From Sphingomonadales bacterium (lineage in GTDB: Bacteria; Pseudomonadota; Alphaproteobacteria; Sphingomonadales; Sphingomonadaceae), in the NCBI GenBank assembly GCA_016720115.1, contig JADJXT010000001.1:248001-312000 (forward strand): DNA of 64,000 nt. Reading direction: 5' to 3'. The notes beneath the pieces are model-generated. The model was not told the DNA's origin. It did not search any database and was given only the letters and a program-made list of their open reading frames with translations. How positions within the stretch are numbered: the first letter of the stretch is position 1; each line of letters starts with the position of its first letter. The position numbers and the translations under genes are program-made. Of the stretch, positions 49,861 to 58,151 are shown piece after piece.

Positions 49861-50016
49861 ATGAGGATATCAGATCGCTTGCAAAGTTGGGTGAGGGCGA
49901 TGAAGGACATCGAAGATCCGGCCGGGATCGAAGCGCGGCGGCTTCGAGAGGATGTAAGGGCTTTGAACGAGCAAAAGGTTGCTCCGCTAATAGACGGAAA
50001 GCGAGACGCCCGGTGA
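49861..50016 (+). CDS. Small 51-aa protein coupled to the HxlR gene
   Basis: ATG 49861 begins a 51-aa frame, MRISDRLQSWVRAMKDIEDP at the N-terminus, followed by a charged predicted helix (ARRLREDVRALNEQK). The stop overlaps the GTG start of hxlR (GTGA). An AGGAG ribosome-binding site at about 49849-49853 supports translation. No family recognised. Confidence 0.5.
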   Translation: MRISDRLQSWVRAMKDIEDPAGIEARRLREDVRALNEQKVAPLIDGKRDAR

Positions 50017-50513
50017 AGGTGAAATCCTTTTCCGGCATGCGCTGTTCAATTGCTGGGGCAATGGAGCTGATAGGGGATCGCTGGGCGCTGCTGATCATTC
50101 GCGATCTATCGCTCGGCCTACGTCGCTACGACGACTTTCGGACGAGTACTGGGATCCCTGCTGCGACACTAGCCGCGCGGCTCAAGCACCTCGTGGAAGC
50201 AGGCATAGTCGAGCGGGTTCGATATCAGGAACGACCGCCACGTGATGATTATCGCCTGACTCCGATGGGCCGGGATCTCTGGAAGGTGAATTTGGCATTG
50301 CGTGAATGGGGTGATCGCTGGGATGCAACCGGCTTTGGAGCACCGACCGTCGAAACCATAGACCGTGAAACTGGTCGACCGCTGATGCTCGCACTTGTCG
50401 ATACCGAAACCGGCCAGGCCGTACCGCCCGATCGCGCCATGCTCCGGCCTGGACCCGGGGCAGATGATTCAGTTCGTCGCCTCCTCGAACCTTCAGAAAG
50501 AACCAAATCATGA
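50013..50513 (+). CDS. HxlR-family transcriptional regulator
   Basis: A 166-aa protein. CSIAGAMELIGDRWALLIIRDLSLGLRRYDDF is the HxlR winged-helix start, quoted by its ends, with IPAATLAARLKHLVEAGIV as recognition helix and YRLTPMGRDL as wing. The C-terminal 60 residues are a family extension. GTG 50013 starts at VKVKSFSGMRC and overlaps the stop of the 51-aa gene. The regulator probably controls its own operon and the oxidoreductase genes downstream, which follow with overlaps. Confidence 0.85.
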   Translation: MKVKSFSGMRCSIAGAMELIGDRWALLIIRDLSLGLRRYDDFRTSTGIPAATLAARLKHLVEAGIVERVRYQERPPRDDYRLTPMGRDLWKVNLALREWGDRWDATGFGAPTVETIDRETGRPLMLALVDTETGQAVPPDRAMLRPGPGADDSVRRLLEPSERTKS

Positions 50514-50695
50514 CACAAAATGTCGAATTTTTTTATGATTTTCGTAGCCCTTACAGCTACCTGGCATTCACGCAATTGCAGCAAATGGACGTCGCGATCC
50601 AGCTGAAGCCGATGCAGATCCTGGCGGTTATGGAACGTGTCGGTAACGTACCTACCACCATTACCTGTGCAGCTAAGGGCCGTTACGCTCGAACG
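50510..50695 (+). pseudogene. DsbA-family / HCCA isomerase-like gene, N-terminal fragment
   Basis: The first 60 codons (MTQNVEFFYDFRSPYSYLAF start, KPMQIL, VGNVPTTITCAAKGRYARTE) match the N-terminus of 2-hydroxychromene-2-carboxylate isomerase-like proteins. The homologous part stops at about 50695 and the frame ends at 50710 after changing into the next fragment. A normal member has about 200 residues, so most of the gene is lost. Its ATG overlaps the hxlR stop (ATGA). Confidence 0.75.
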
Positions 50696-51092
50696 GAACT
50701 TCCAGATTAACACCATGGCATTGTTCCATCTCGCCAAACTAACTGCCCCTGCAATGGTGGCGGCTGGAGAAGGCGCGATCATAGTCACCGGCAACACCTC
50801 GGCGCAGCGGGGACGCGCAGCATTTGCAGGCTTTGCTCCGACGAAAGCCGCCCAGCGCATATTGGCTGAATCCCTGGCGCGCGATCTCGGCCCCAAAGGC
50901 GTCCACGTCGCTTACCTAGTCATCGACGCTGCGATCGATGTCCCCTGGCAGCGCCAACTCCAGCCTGACAGACCTGATGACTTCTTCATCTCACCCAAAT
51001 CGATTGCGAGCGAGGTCTACCATCTTGCGCATCAGCCGAGGGACGCTTGGTCGTTCCTGGCCGAAGTTCGCCCATTCCATGAAGTCTGGTGA
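50690..51092 (+). pseudogene. Short-chain dehydrogenase, C-terminal fragment
   Basis: From about 50690 the sequence RNFQINTMALFHLAKLTAPAM is a typical SDR segment after the active-site region entry, then GAIIVTGNTSAQRG and the helix TKAAQRILAESLARDLGPKGVHV follow to a normal end. The NAD-binding TGxxxGxG and about 110 N-terminal residues are missing. The catalytic Tyr position reads FAPTK. One deletion has joined it to the DsbA-like fragment. The stop overlaps the thioesterase GTG (GTGA). Confidence 0.75.
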
Positions 51093-51577
51093 CCGTTGTG
51101 ACCGAACCAAAAAACAGCGCCTTGGATGGCCTGGCGCAGCTCAAGGCAATGCTTGCACGCGGGATCAAGGCACCGATGGGCCAAACACTCGGATTTGAAT
51201 TGGTCGAAGTCGAGCGGGGGCGTGTGGTGTTTGAAGGCAGGCCCAATCGCAGCGTGTATAATCCGCTTGGTTCCGTACATGGCGGCTATGCGGCAACGCT
51301 GCTCGATAGCGCCTGCGGAATGGCGGCACATTCCACACTCGAACCCAACCGTAGCCACACAACACTTGAACTCAAGATTTCCTACATCCGTGGATTATCC
51401 GAAGACAGTGGAACGGTTCGAGCCACCGGCCGCATTGTTTCAGCTGGCCGAAGGGTCGCTTTCGCCGAGGCTGAACTGCACGATGGTACCGGTCGGCTAT
51501 GCGCCACAGCCTCATCTACTCTGCTTTTGTTCGATGCCGAACCACCAGCCAGCGTCCCTGGGCAACTACAGCCGTGA
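51089..51577 (+). CDS. PaaI-family hotdog thioesterase
   Basis: A 162-aa protein with PMGQTLGFELVEVERGRVVFEG, the catalytic segment NPLGSVHGGYAATLLDSACGMA (HGG with Asp) and ISYIRGL, all typical of acyl-CoA thioesterases of the PaaI/YdiI type. GTG 51089 overlaps the SDR-fragment stop. It appears intact within the decayed island. Confidence 0.85.
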   Translation: MTVVTEPKNSALDGLAQLKAMLARGIKAPMGQTLGFELVEVERGRVVFEGRPNRSVYNPLGSVHGGYAATLLDSACGMAAHSTLEPNRSHTTLELKISYIRGLSEDSGTVRATGRIVSAGRRVAFAEAELHDGTGRLCATASSTLLLFDAEPPASVPGQLQP

Positions 51578-51601
51578 GAATGACAAACCGGAGTTGATTC
51601 A

Positions 51602-52615
51602 ATGCAGGCATATGCGATCGATGGCTACGGGGCACCCATAACACTGCACGAAATGCCGGAACCTGTCGCCGGTCCCGGCGAGGTGCTCGTTCAAATTTTG
51701 GCGGCGAGCGTCAACCCAATTGACGTAAAGATTGGTGTAGGCGCATTCAAAGCAATCTTGCCTTACGATATGCCTTTGATACTGGGCCATGACCTTGCCG
51801 GAATTGTGACCGCAGTTGGACCAGGCACGTCGCGCTTCAAAATTGACGATACCGTGTTCGCCTGTGTGGGGGGTGACAGGATCGGAACCTTTTCGGAGAG
51901 AATTGCAGTCGCAGAAGAGGGTTTGGCATTCAAGCCCGCCAGCATTGGCATGCTTGAGGCTGCGGCTCTGCCACTTGTAGCTTTAACCGCATGGCAGGCC
52001 CTAATCGCGCGAGCGCAGCTAAAGCCCGGCCAGCGGATTTTGATTCATGCCGGATCGGGAGGCGTGGGAACCGTGGCTATACAACTTGCCAAACATCTTG
52101 GCGCACATGTTGCGACGACTGTGGGCACTGCCAACGTTGAATTGGTCAAGAAACTCGGCGCGGACGTCGTTATCGATTATCGTAAGGATGCTTTCGAACA
52201 GCAGCTAAACGACTATGATGTCGTACTCCACACGCTCGACGCTGAAATACTCGAACGGTCTCTCAAGGTGCTCAGGCCCGGTGGCAAGCTGATTTCGATT
52301 TCGGGGCCGCCTGATCCGACCTTCGCAGAGGAAATCGGAGCAAACTGGATTGTTCGCCAGGTTGTGAGGCTCACCAGCGCAAAAATCCGTCGCAAGGCCC
52401 GGCAATTGGGGATCGATTACAGCTTTCTCTTCATGCATCCCGACGGGGGTCAACTCTCTGAGATCGCCAATTTGGTTGACGCAGGCGCGATCCGCCCAAT
52501 CATCGATCAGGAGTACCCTTTCATTCATACAGCTGCAGCGCTTGAACGCTCTGCCTCGGGTCGAGCGCGAGGTAAAGTCGTCGTTCGCGTGGCTCATGAG
52601 AAGGCAGCTTCGTGA
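51602..52615 (+). CDS. NADP-dependent quinone oxidoreductase-like enzyme (MDR superfamily, zinc-free)
   Basis: A 337-aa medium-chain reductase. An N-terminal GroES-like domain (PGEVLVQILAASVNPIDVK, GHDLAGIVTAVGPG) is followed by the Rossmann domain with PGQRILIHAGSGGVGTVAIQLAKHLG. Zinc-ligand cysteines are absent, placing it in the quinone reductase group. Intact and 25 bases after the thioesterase gene. The end overlaps the MATE GTG start (GTGA). Confidence 0.88.
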   Translation: MQAYAIDGYGAPITLHEMPEPVAGPGEVLVQILAASVNPIDVKIGVGAFKAILPYDMPLILGHDLAGIVTAVGPGTSRFKIDDTVFACVGGDRIGTFSERIAVAEEGLAFKPASIGMLEAAALPLVALTAWQALIARAQLKPGQRILIHAGSGGVGTVAIQLAKHLGAHVATTVGTANVELVKKLGADVVIDYRKDAFEQQLNDYDVVLHTLDAEILERSLKVLRPGGKLISISGPPDPTFAEEIGANWIVRQVVRLTSAKIRRKARQLGIDYSFLFMHPDGGQLSEIANLVDAGAIRPIIDQEYPFIHTAAALERSASGRARGKVVVRVAHEKAAS

Positions 52616-53225
52616 CCATTTCGAGCCCGACGGCAGTAAGGACACCAACCGTTATTAGCGATGCGCGCGCTTCGATGCTCCGTGACGGGCCAATCCTCGC
52701 GACGCTTGTCCGCCTTAGTTTCCCAAACCTGATTGCGATGTGTTCGGCGGCAATCGTGTCGATCGCAGAAACCGCTTATGTCGGATCGTTGGGTGTAGCT
52801 TCGCTAGGCGGGATTGCATTGGCATTCCCATTCTTCATGTTGATGCAGATGCTATCGGCTGGTGCAATGGGGGGCACCGTTTCGGGCGCGATCAGCCGCG
52901 CATTGGGCAGCGGTGATCATGACCGGGCTCAAGCTCTCGCACTGTGTGCCCTTGCGATTGGTCTTAGCCTTGGCTTGTTCTTCACGCTGGCGATACTGCT
53001 CGGTGGCCCCATTATTTTCAGAAATTTGGGCGGATCGGGGCAGGTTCTTACCGAAGCCCTCGCCTTTTCAACTGTGGCGGCGTTTGCGATCATTCCCATC
53101 TGGGCGACCAACATGCTTGCATCCGTCGCACGGGGCTCTGGCAACATGGCGTTTCCCGCCACAACATTGCTCGTCGCAGGCTTAGTTCAGGTTGCTGTCG
53201 GTGGCACCCTGGGGCTGGGGATCGA
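52612..53225 (+). pseudogene. MATE-family efflux pump, N-terminal part only
   Basis: About 205 residues of a MATE transporter: ATLVRLSFPNLIAMCSAAIVSIAETAYVG (first helices, quoted by ends ATLVR and TAYVG) and GTVSGAISRALGSGDHDRAQ. The normal length is about 450 residues. The similarity ends near LGLGIDAA at 53225, where the sequence switches into the reverse-strand ParB-like fragment; the open frame runs on without meaning to 53364. Confidence 0.8.
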
Positions 53226-53433
53226 CGCGGCCATGGCCTGCGATGATCGTATCATCATCGTCAATCAGCACCGGATTTACAAAACCAAATCGCTCTATGC
53301 TGGCAGCGATCTGCTTTACCTGTTTTTTCGAATGTGTACGCGCATTGCGCGCATAGGGTTTTAGTGTTTCAATTCTACGTTCAACGATGGCACGATCATA
53401 ATTGTGGCGCACCTCGATTTGGGAATCTGACAT
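53226..53433 (-). pseudogene. ParB/Srx-like domain protein, N-terminal fragment
   Basis: From ATG 53433: MSDSQIEVRHNYDRAIVERR start, then LKPYARNARTHSKKQVKQIAASIERFGFVNPVLID and TIIAGHGR, cited by parts. This is the ParB N-terminal (Srx) domain as found in phage ParB-methyltransferase proteins. The remaining 300 or more residues, including the methylase part, are missing. The junction to the MATE fragment is near 53225. Confidence 0.75.
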
Positions 53434-54266
53434 TATCGTCTCCAATTATGGGAATGGTTGATGTTCGAGATTTGGTAATCATTGGCTTTTTCCTTTGCTG
53501 TGAGCTGGAAGCGCATACCCGAACCCCGCTCACGAGGGTTTCGGCCCAGTTCCAATGGCGTGGAACATAAGTGGAATACTAGTCTACTCGAATGTGTGCG
53601 CCAAGGGGTGCGAAAAATTGTTTGGGGGACAGAACTGTGGAGAGCCTGACGGTGCAGGAATTCGGTGCAGCTAAATGCTGGCGCGATACAAGGGTTGAAT
53701 TTGCGAGGTGCTTTTCCCTGTTATGGAAAAATGCTTTCCCTGTTATCGCGACGGGAATTCCCTCTTATTTTCGCGGGGAATTTCTCTCGAAACCTAAGGA
53801 AAATGGCCGGATTTAAGGCGTCGCCAGCGCCTTGGGCGGCCAAAAATACGCCGATTTCCCTGTAAATTCCCTGTATAACAGGGAAATCACTCAGAGACTG
53901 GTTGCCGGGGACTGCCCGCACCTCCAAGCATATTTCCATGGAAAAACAATAACTTAGGTTGACGCAAAGTGTCGCGGAAACGCGCCGCTTTTGGCTCGAA
54001 TGAAGGCGGATTGCCGGTCTCTGACAAGAGACTTTTCTAAGGAATTCTGCGGGCTTTTGGGCAGAATCTCTGGCGCTGAAACGGCCGTGACGGTTTGGAG
54101 ACTTCCTTGGTACATTTTTAAGCAAGCAAGTCGGATGACGCGTAGTGTCCCACATCGCACACAGTTCGGTTTGTAGATTGGTTGAACGCAAGCAGTTCCG
54201 AATAATCACCCGGTCGTCGACTAACGGGCGCGAGACTGCTCGTTCGAGTACTACACCATTCGTCCG
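53434..54266. other. Gene-poor stretch with TTCCCTGT repeats and right island boundary
   Basis: No gene is supported here. TTCCCTGTTAT occurs at 53714-53724 and 53736-53746, TTCCCTGTA at 53856-53864 and 53867-53875, and an inverted copy (ACAGGGAA) at 53878-53885. The right copy of CCTCCAAGCATATT lies at 53921-53934. The following 180 bases are a diverged copy of the sequence after attR. A 162-codon minus-strand frame (53721-54209) runs through these repeats and is not convincing. Confidence 0.6.
53921..53934 (+). repeat. 14-bp direct repeat, right copy, bounding the decayed island
   Basis: CCTCCAAGCATATT, the same as 48503-48516. The CCTCCA in front is the usual end of a tRNA gene, but no tRNA remains upstream. 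Confidence 0.65.
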
Positions 54267-54863
54267 TCAAGAGATTACGGACCGCAGCCAACCATGAATT
54301 GAATGGAGCTGGCAATGCCCAAGCATATAGACGAGATTGCTGCGCCTGAGCGTAGATTTTATCCGACGACACGCTTCGCCATTGGCGACCGGCCATGCGG
54401 TAAGCTCGGCAAGTCTGCGTTCCAGCCGCTCGATCAATGCCGTTTCGCCGCGGCGCAGCATCAGGCCGGAACTGGTCCGTTCTGGGTGCGGCACGTTATC
54501 CCCGCTTGCCTCGTCGACGACGGTGGAAGGTGCAAGGCCCCGTGCGTGGGCATATTCGAGCAATTGGGTGCATTCAGCGGGCGACAGCACATTCTCGCAC
54601 AGCGCAACGGCGGGACTGGCGAGCCGCAGGATCACCCTAATGTCGCGTCCGCCGCAGCACATCGTCCCCATGTCCGGCACGACCGGCAGGGCCAGGGCTG
54701 ATGGCTGCAGGCCGGGAAACAGCTGGGCAATGCCGGTTGCAAGCGCGGCCCGTGCATCGGCCTCGCTCCATCCTGCTTTGGTCATTCGTGCCTGCATGTC
54801 TGCTGGGTCGCAACCAGCGGACAGGTTGCCGACGATCCATTCCTGCCAGCTGGGTTCTGCCAT
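54267..54863 (-). pseudogene. 2OG-Fe(II) oxygenase (prolyl 4-hydroxylase-like), C-terminally truncated
   Basis: The first about 165 residues (MAEPSWQEWIVGNLSAGCD start; VLSPAECTQLLEYAHARGLAPSTV; HPERTSSGLMLRRGE; LTAWPVANGE) match the N-terminal half of P4H-like 2-oxoglutarate oxygenases. After VANGE the sequence loses similarity (ACRRIKSTLRRSN) and no HxD...H iron ligands or 2OG-binding Arg follow. The catalytic half has been replaced by unrelated DNA near the island's right edge. ATG 54863 is the family start. Confidence 0.75.
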
Positions 54864-54937
54864 GCGCACCGCTCGTCGTTCCTCTGAATGAGTTCCTGCG
54901 CGCTGATCCGGCGGGTCCACGCGCAGGAACTGCCGGA

Positions 54938-55789
54938 TCAGAACCCGAAGTGGAACGAGGCGCTGACCGAGAAGGGATTGCCGCCCGCGTTGCCAACGAC
55001 CTTGTGAGCCGAAAGCGAGAGCACGCCGCTACGTCCGATCCGCTGATCGATATCTGCGCCTAAACGGGCGTGGTCGCGATCCACGGCATAGAGCCCCGTA
55101 ACGCCGCCCATACCGGTGCCGATGATCTGGAACGCGGGACCGCCATCGAACCGATCAAAACGGTGGATGTATTCGCCGCGCAGACGCAGCGTGGTCGGCT
55201 CGGCCAGGGTGAAGCGACCGGTCAGGCCCATGCGCCCTTCCGAAGTCTCGTCAACCGAGCGGCCGACGGTGACGGGGAAGCCGCCGCCGGTTTCGGTATA
55301 GCCATCCACCGTCACCCGGCTCCAGGTGTAGCTGAGGGTGGGCGTAAGGCCGAAACTGTCGTTGCCGACCACATCGAACCAGTCGAGGCGGGCGCGCAAG
55401 GCCACGCCCCGTGCATCGGTGGAGCCGCTGCTGGTGTCGGTGTTCGCGCCATTGAGATAGGCGCGGCGCAGGTTGACGTTCCAGTCGCCATAGATGGCCG
55501 TCGCGCTCAGCACCGCGCCGCTCTGGCCCAGCCGCAGGTCGGCCTCGGCCACGCCGTGCCAGCCTTCCAGCTTCTGCTTGCCGCCCAGGGCAAGGTCGGT
55601 GTCGGAACGGTCATAGCCGATCCCCGCGCCTAGCCGCAGCGGGCCTGCATCGACGCAGGCACCGGCTTCTGCCAGCACGGAATCCACATCGTTGCGGCCA
55701 TCGCGCCGGTAATCGAGCACAGCCCAAGCACAGCCGCGCCCGGGCTGCACATAATCGGTGAGGATGCGGTGATGTGCTCCCCACATCAT
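54938..55789 (-). CDS. Autotransporter beta-barrel domain (second part of a split autotransporter)
   Basis: 283 codons forming a typical autotransporter barrel: alternating strands such as GLTPTLSYTWSRVTVDGYTE and LRLRGEYIHRFD, ending in ASFHFGF, the C-terminal Phe signal for BAM. Its ATG overlaps the passenger stop (TGATG). It has no own signal peptide, so it can only be exported if joined to the passenger. One additional G in the G6 tract at 55799-55804 would fuse both frames. See the passenger entry. Confidence 0.85.
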   Translation of the reverse strand: MMWGAHHRILTDYVQPGRGCAWAVLDYRRDGRNDVDSVLAEAGACVDAGPLRLGAGIGYDRSDTDLALGGKQKLEGWHGVAEADLRLGQSGAVLSATAIYGDWNVNLRRAYLNGANTDTSSGSTDARGVALRARLDWFDVVGNDSFGLTPTLSYTWSRVTVDGYTETGGGFPVTVGRSVDETSEGRMGLTGRFTLAEPTTLRLRGEYIHRFDRFDGGPAFQIIGTGMGGVTGLYAVDRDHARLGADIDQRIGRSGVLSLSAHKVVGNAGGNPFSVSASFHFGF

Positions 55790-57318
55790 CAGGCCAAGCC
55801 CCCCTGCACCTGGCGGTTCGGCGCGGTCTGCAAAACCGTTTCCCGGAAATCGTCGAGGCCGATGACCCCGGTTCCGGGAGTGGGCGTCGGCGTTGGCGTC
55901 GGGGTGGGTGCCGGCGTGGGCGTGGGCACTGGAGTGGGCGTCGGGGTAGGCGTTGGCGTTGGCGTTGGCGTTGGCGTCGGGGTGGGTGCCGGCGTGGGCG
56001 TGGGCACCGGAGTGGGCGTCGGCGTCGGGGTAGGTGTCGGAGTGGGAGTCGGCGTCGGTGTCGCGACCGCTCCTCTGGCCAGGAAGCCCTGCTTGTGTCC
56101 GTTGATGATTCCGTAGCCGACGATCACATTGCCATCGTCGCTGACACCAACTGCCTCCTGGTACTGGTTCTCGCCGTTATTCACGCCGTTGGCCGCGAGC
56201 CATGCCGCGACCGTTTGCACATTGCCGCCGGACCAGCGGACGGCGTTGCGTTCATTGATCGTGAAGTTTGCAACGGTTTTCGGGACGAGCGCTTCGCCGA
56301 CGATCACGCTGCCATCGGCATTCACGGCATAGGCGAAAGACGCAACCTGGTTCGCCAGCTTGGCCAGCGCGGTCATGCCTCCCGCTTGCGTCCACTGGAT
56401 CGCGAGCTGGTTGTCGTTCGTGTAGAGGTCGTTGCCCGAGACGCCGCCCTGCTGCGACCAGCCGACGATCGTGCCGCCATCGGCGGAAACATCGTGCGCC
56501 CAGCTGCTTGCGCCGGCGGCGGAGTGGCTGGCGAGAGTTCCCAGTGCCACGAACCCGGTCGCGCGGGTCCACCGCAGCGCCTGGGTGTTGGGGCCGACGA
56601 TAGCCCCGGCGGCGTCCCGCTGCTGACCGGGTCCGCCGATACCCGCGATGGCCGAGCCGTCTCTCGAAATACCGGTGATTTCAGCCAGGAAAGTGGTGCC
56701 GTTCTGCACCGGGCTCGTCGTGCCGGCCTGAAGCAGTTGTTCGGGCGCGGCGGAGCCGGTCCACAGGATCGGGATATTGAAGCCGGAAATGAGGGCTTGA
56801 CCGCCAATCACATTGCCATCGCCGCTGACGGCAACCGCCTTGTAGTTTCCGGCACCGGTGGGCTGTTCGAGAATCGTGGGCGTACCGTTCAGCCACTTCA
56901 CGCCGACCATGCCGGTGAAATCCGAGTGCGCGGTCGGCTTGGCTTCGCCGACGACCACCGAGGCATCATCCGAAATGCCGTAGCCGATGTAGTGCAGATA
57001 GCCGGTGGGCGCTGCGAGCTTCGTCGCAGCGGTCGGGGTAAAGACCCACGCCTCGACGACCGACTTGTTGTTGACCACCATGTTATGCCATCCGAGGGCC
57101 GTCGTGCCGTCCCCGGAAATATCGATGAATTTGACGGAGGTCGCGTCATTGGGCGAGCCATTCTCGGCTGCGTCCGGGCTGCCCGGGATCTGTTCCGACC
57201 CCGTGACCTGCCCGAATGCTGGGGCAGGCATGGCCGCCAGCATCGCCGCGGTTCCCAGCGTCCCGGCAACCATGGTGGTGGTTTTCAATGCAGCGTCGAA
57301 CCCAAACTTGCCGGTCAT
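55789..57318 (-). CDS. Autotransporter passenger with HAF-type repeats and a Pro-Thr linker (first part)
   Basis: 509 codons with a long signal peptide ending near PAFGQ. The passenger consists of repeats of the HAF kind: [50 protein letters not shown], spaced about 45 residues apart, a beta-propeller-like pattern. A 60-residue Thr-Pro linker follows, then [22 protein letters not shown] and the stop. In related proteins that last segment leads directly into the barrel, so the stop is due to a frame change. It lies upstream of a two-component system. Confidence 0.85.
   Translation of the reverse strand: MTGKFGFDAALKTTTMVAGTLGTAAMLAAMPAPAFGQVTGSEQIPGSPDAAENGSPNDATSVKFIDISGDGTTALGWHNMVVNNKSVVEAWVFTPTAATKLAAPTGYLHYIGYGISDDASVVVGEAKPTAHSDFTGMVGVKWLNGTPTILEQPTGAGNYKAVAVSGDGNVIGGQALISGFNIPILWTGSAAPEQLLQAGTTSPVQNGTTFLAEITGISRDGSAIAGIGGPGQQRDAAGAIVGPNTQALRWTRATGFVALGTLASHSAAGASSWAHDVSADGGTIVGWSQQGGVSGNDLYTNDNQLAIQWTQAGGMTALAKLANQVASFAYAVNADGSVIVGEALVPKTVANFTINERNAVRWSGGNVQTVAAWLAANGVNNGENQYQEAVGVSDDGNVIVGYGIINGHKQGFLARGAVATPTPTPTPTPTPTPTPTPVPTPTPAPTPTPTPTPTPTPTPTPTPVPTPTPAPTPTPTPTPTPGTGVIGLDDFRETVLQTAPNRQVQGGLA
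55878..56069. repeat. Tandem repeat coding the Pro-Thr linker
   Basis: About 190 bases of GGCGTx and GTGGGC hexamer-like units (Thr-Pro codons on the minus strand). A higher-order unit of 78 bases is present twice, starting at 55892 and 55970, with one or two differences. Such tracts change length easily by slipped replication and keep the frame when whole units are lost or gained. Confidence 0.85.
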
Positions 57319-57500
57319 TTAAGATTTCCCCTTCACGTCTCGTGGAACAAATGCGATCCCTTTGCCCGTAATCGTGAAGCGTAAGTCAATGCACCCCCGG
57401 TTCAGGGGGTGTCGGGGGATGAGTATTGGCAGGCCGGGCGGTAAAGGTCATCGCTATTGGAAAGAGATGTAAGACTGCCTTTCCATGAGAGGCGTGTGTC

Positions 57501-58151
57501 CTATTTGCCCGGCTCGCGCGTGGACAAGCCGAGTTGTGCGGCGTGCCACGATGCTTCGGCGCGGCTGGAAATACCCAGCTTGCGGTAGATCGCCTTGATG
57601 TAACCCGAGACCGTGTTTTCACTGAGTTTCAACTCGGCGGCAACTTCAGCGTTGCGCATCCCGCGGCCGATCAGGGTGAGCACTTCCTGTTCGCGAAGGG
57701 TCAGGCGACCGGTTTCCTCCACCGCCGGGCCGGTGCGACGGAAATGCTCCATGATCCGCCGCGCGATCGACGGCGACAGTGCCGGCAGGCCTTCCTTGAC
57801 CTGCTGCAACTGTCGGATGATCCCTTCGCGCATCTGCTCCTTCAGCAAATAACCCGAAGCTCCCGCCGAAAGGGCGCCAACGATTGAACTGTCGTCCGCC
57901 ATCGCTGTCGTGACGATGCAGATCGTATCGGGACAATCTGCCCGCAGCTGCCGCAGCACGTCGAGCCCCGAACCATCCGGCAGGCGCAGATCGATCAGGG
58001 CGAGATCGAATACGCGCTGGTCCATTGCGGACCGGGCATCGCGGAGGCTGGACACGCCGGTAACCTGGCAGCCCGGGAACGCCTCGACCGCGATCTCTCC
58101 CAGCCAGGTCAGGGTTTCCGAGACATCTTCCAGGATCAACACCGATTTCAT
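57501..58151 (-). CDS. NarL/LuxR-type response regulator
   Basis: A 216-aa regulator. The receiver has VLILEDVSETL, phospho-Asp in LALIDLRLPDGSG near residue 54, and VTTAMADDSS. The output domain has LTLREQEVLTLIGRGMRNAEVAAEL and ENTVSGYIKAIYRKLGI, the LuxR HTH. It should be phosphorylated by the adjacent histidine kinase, whose stop overlaps this start by four bases. It is intact although its kinase gene is not. Confidence 0.92.
   Translation of the reverse strand: MKSVLILEDVSETLTWLGEIAVEAFPGCQVTGVSSLRDARSAMDQRVFDLALIDLRLPDGSGLDVLRQLRADCPDTICIVTTAMADDSSIVGALSAGASGYLLKEQMREGIIRQLQQVKEGLPALSPSIARRIMEHFRRTGPAVEETGRLTLREQEVLTLIGRGMRNAEVAAELKLSENTVSGYIKAIYRKLGISSRAEASWHAAQLGLSTREPGK

Noticed and set aside
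53890..53926. Possible tRNA ending in CCTCCA
   Set aside because: No D arm, anticodon arm or paired T arm can be formed upstream.
53721..54209. 162-codon frame on the minus strand
   Set aside because: Passes through the TTCCCTGT repeats and the 14-bp repeat, with no domain; looks like chance openness of repeated DNA.
55878..56069. CRISPR-like array
   Set aside because: Repeat units are adjacent hexamer-type codon repeats without spacers, and no cas genes are present.
55774..57384. 536-codon open frame on the plus strand
   Set aside because: Antisense of the autotransporter passenger; its Gly/Arg repeats only mirror the Thr-Pro linker.
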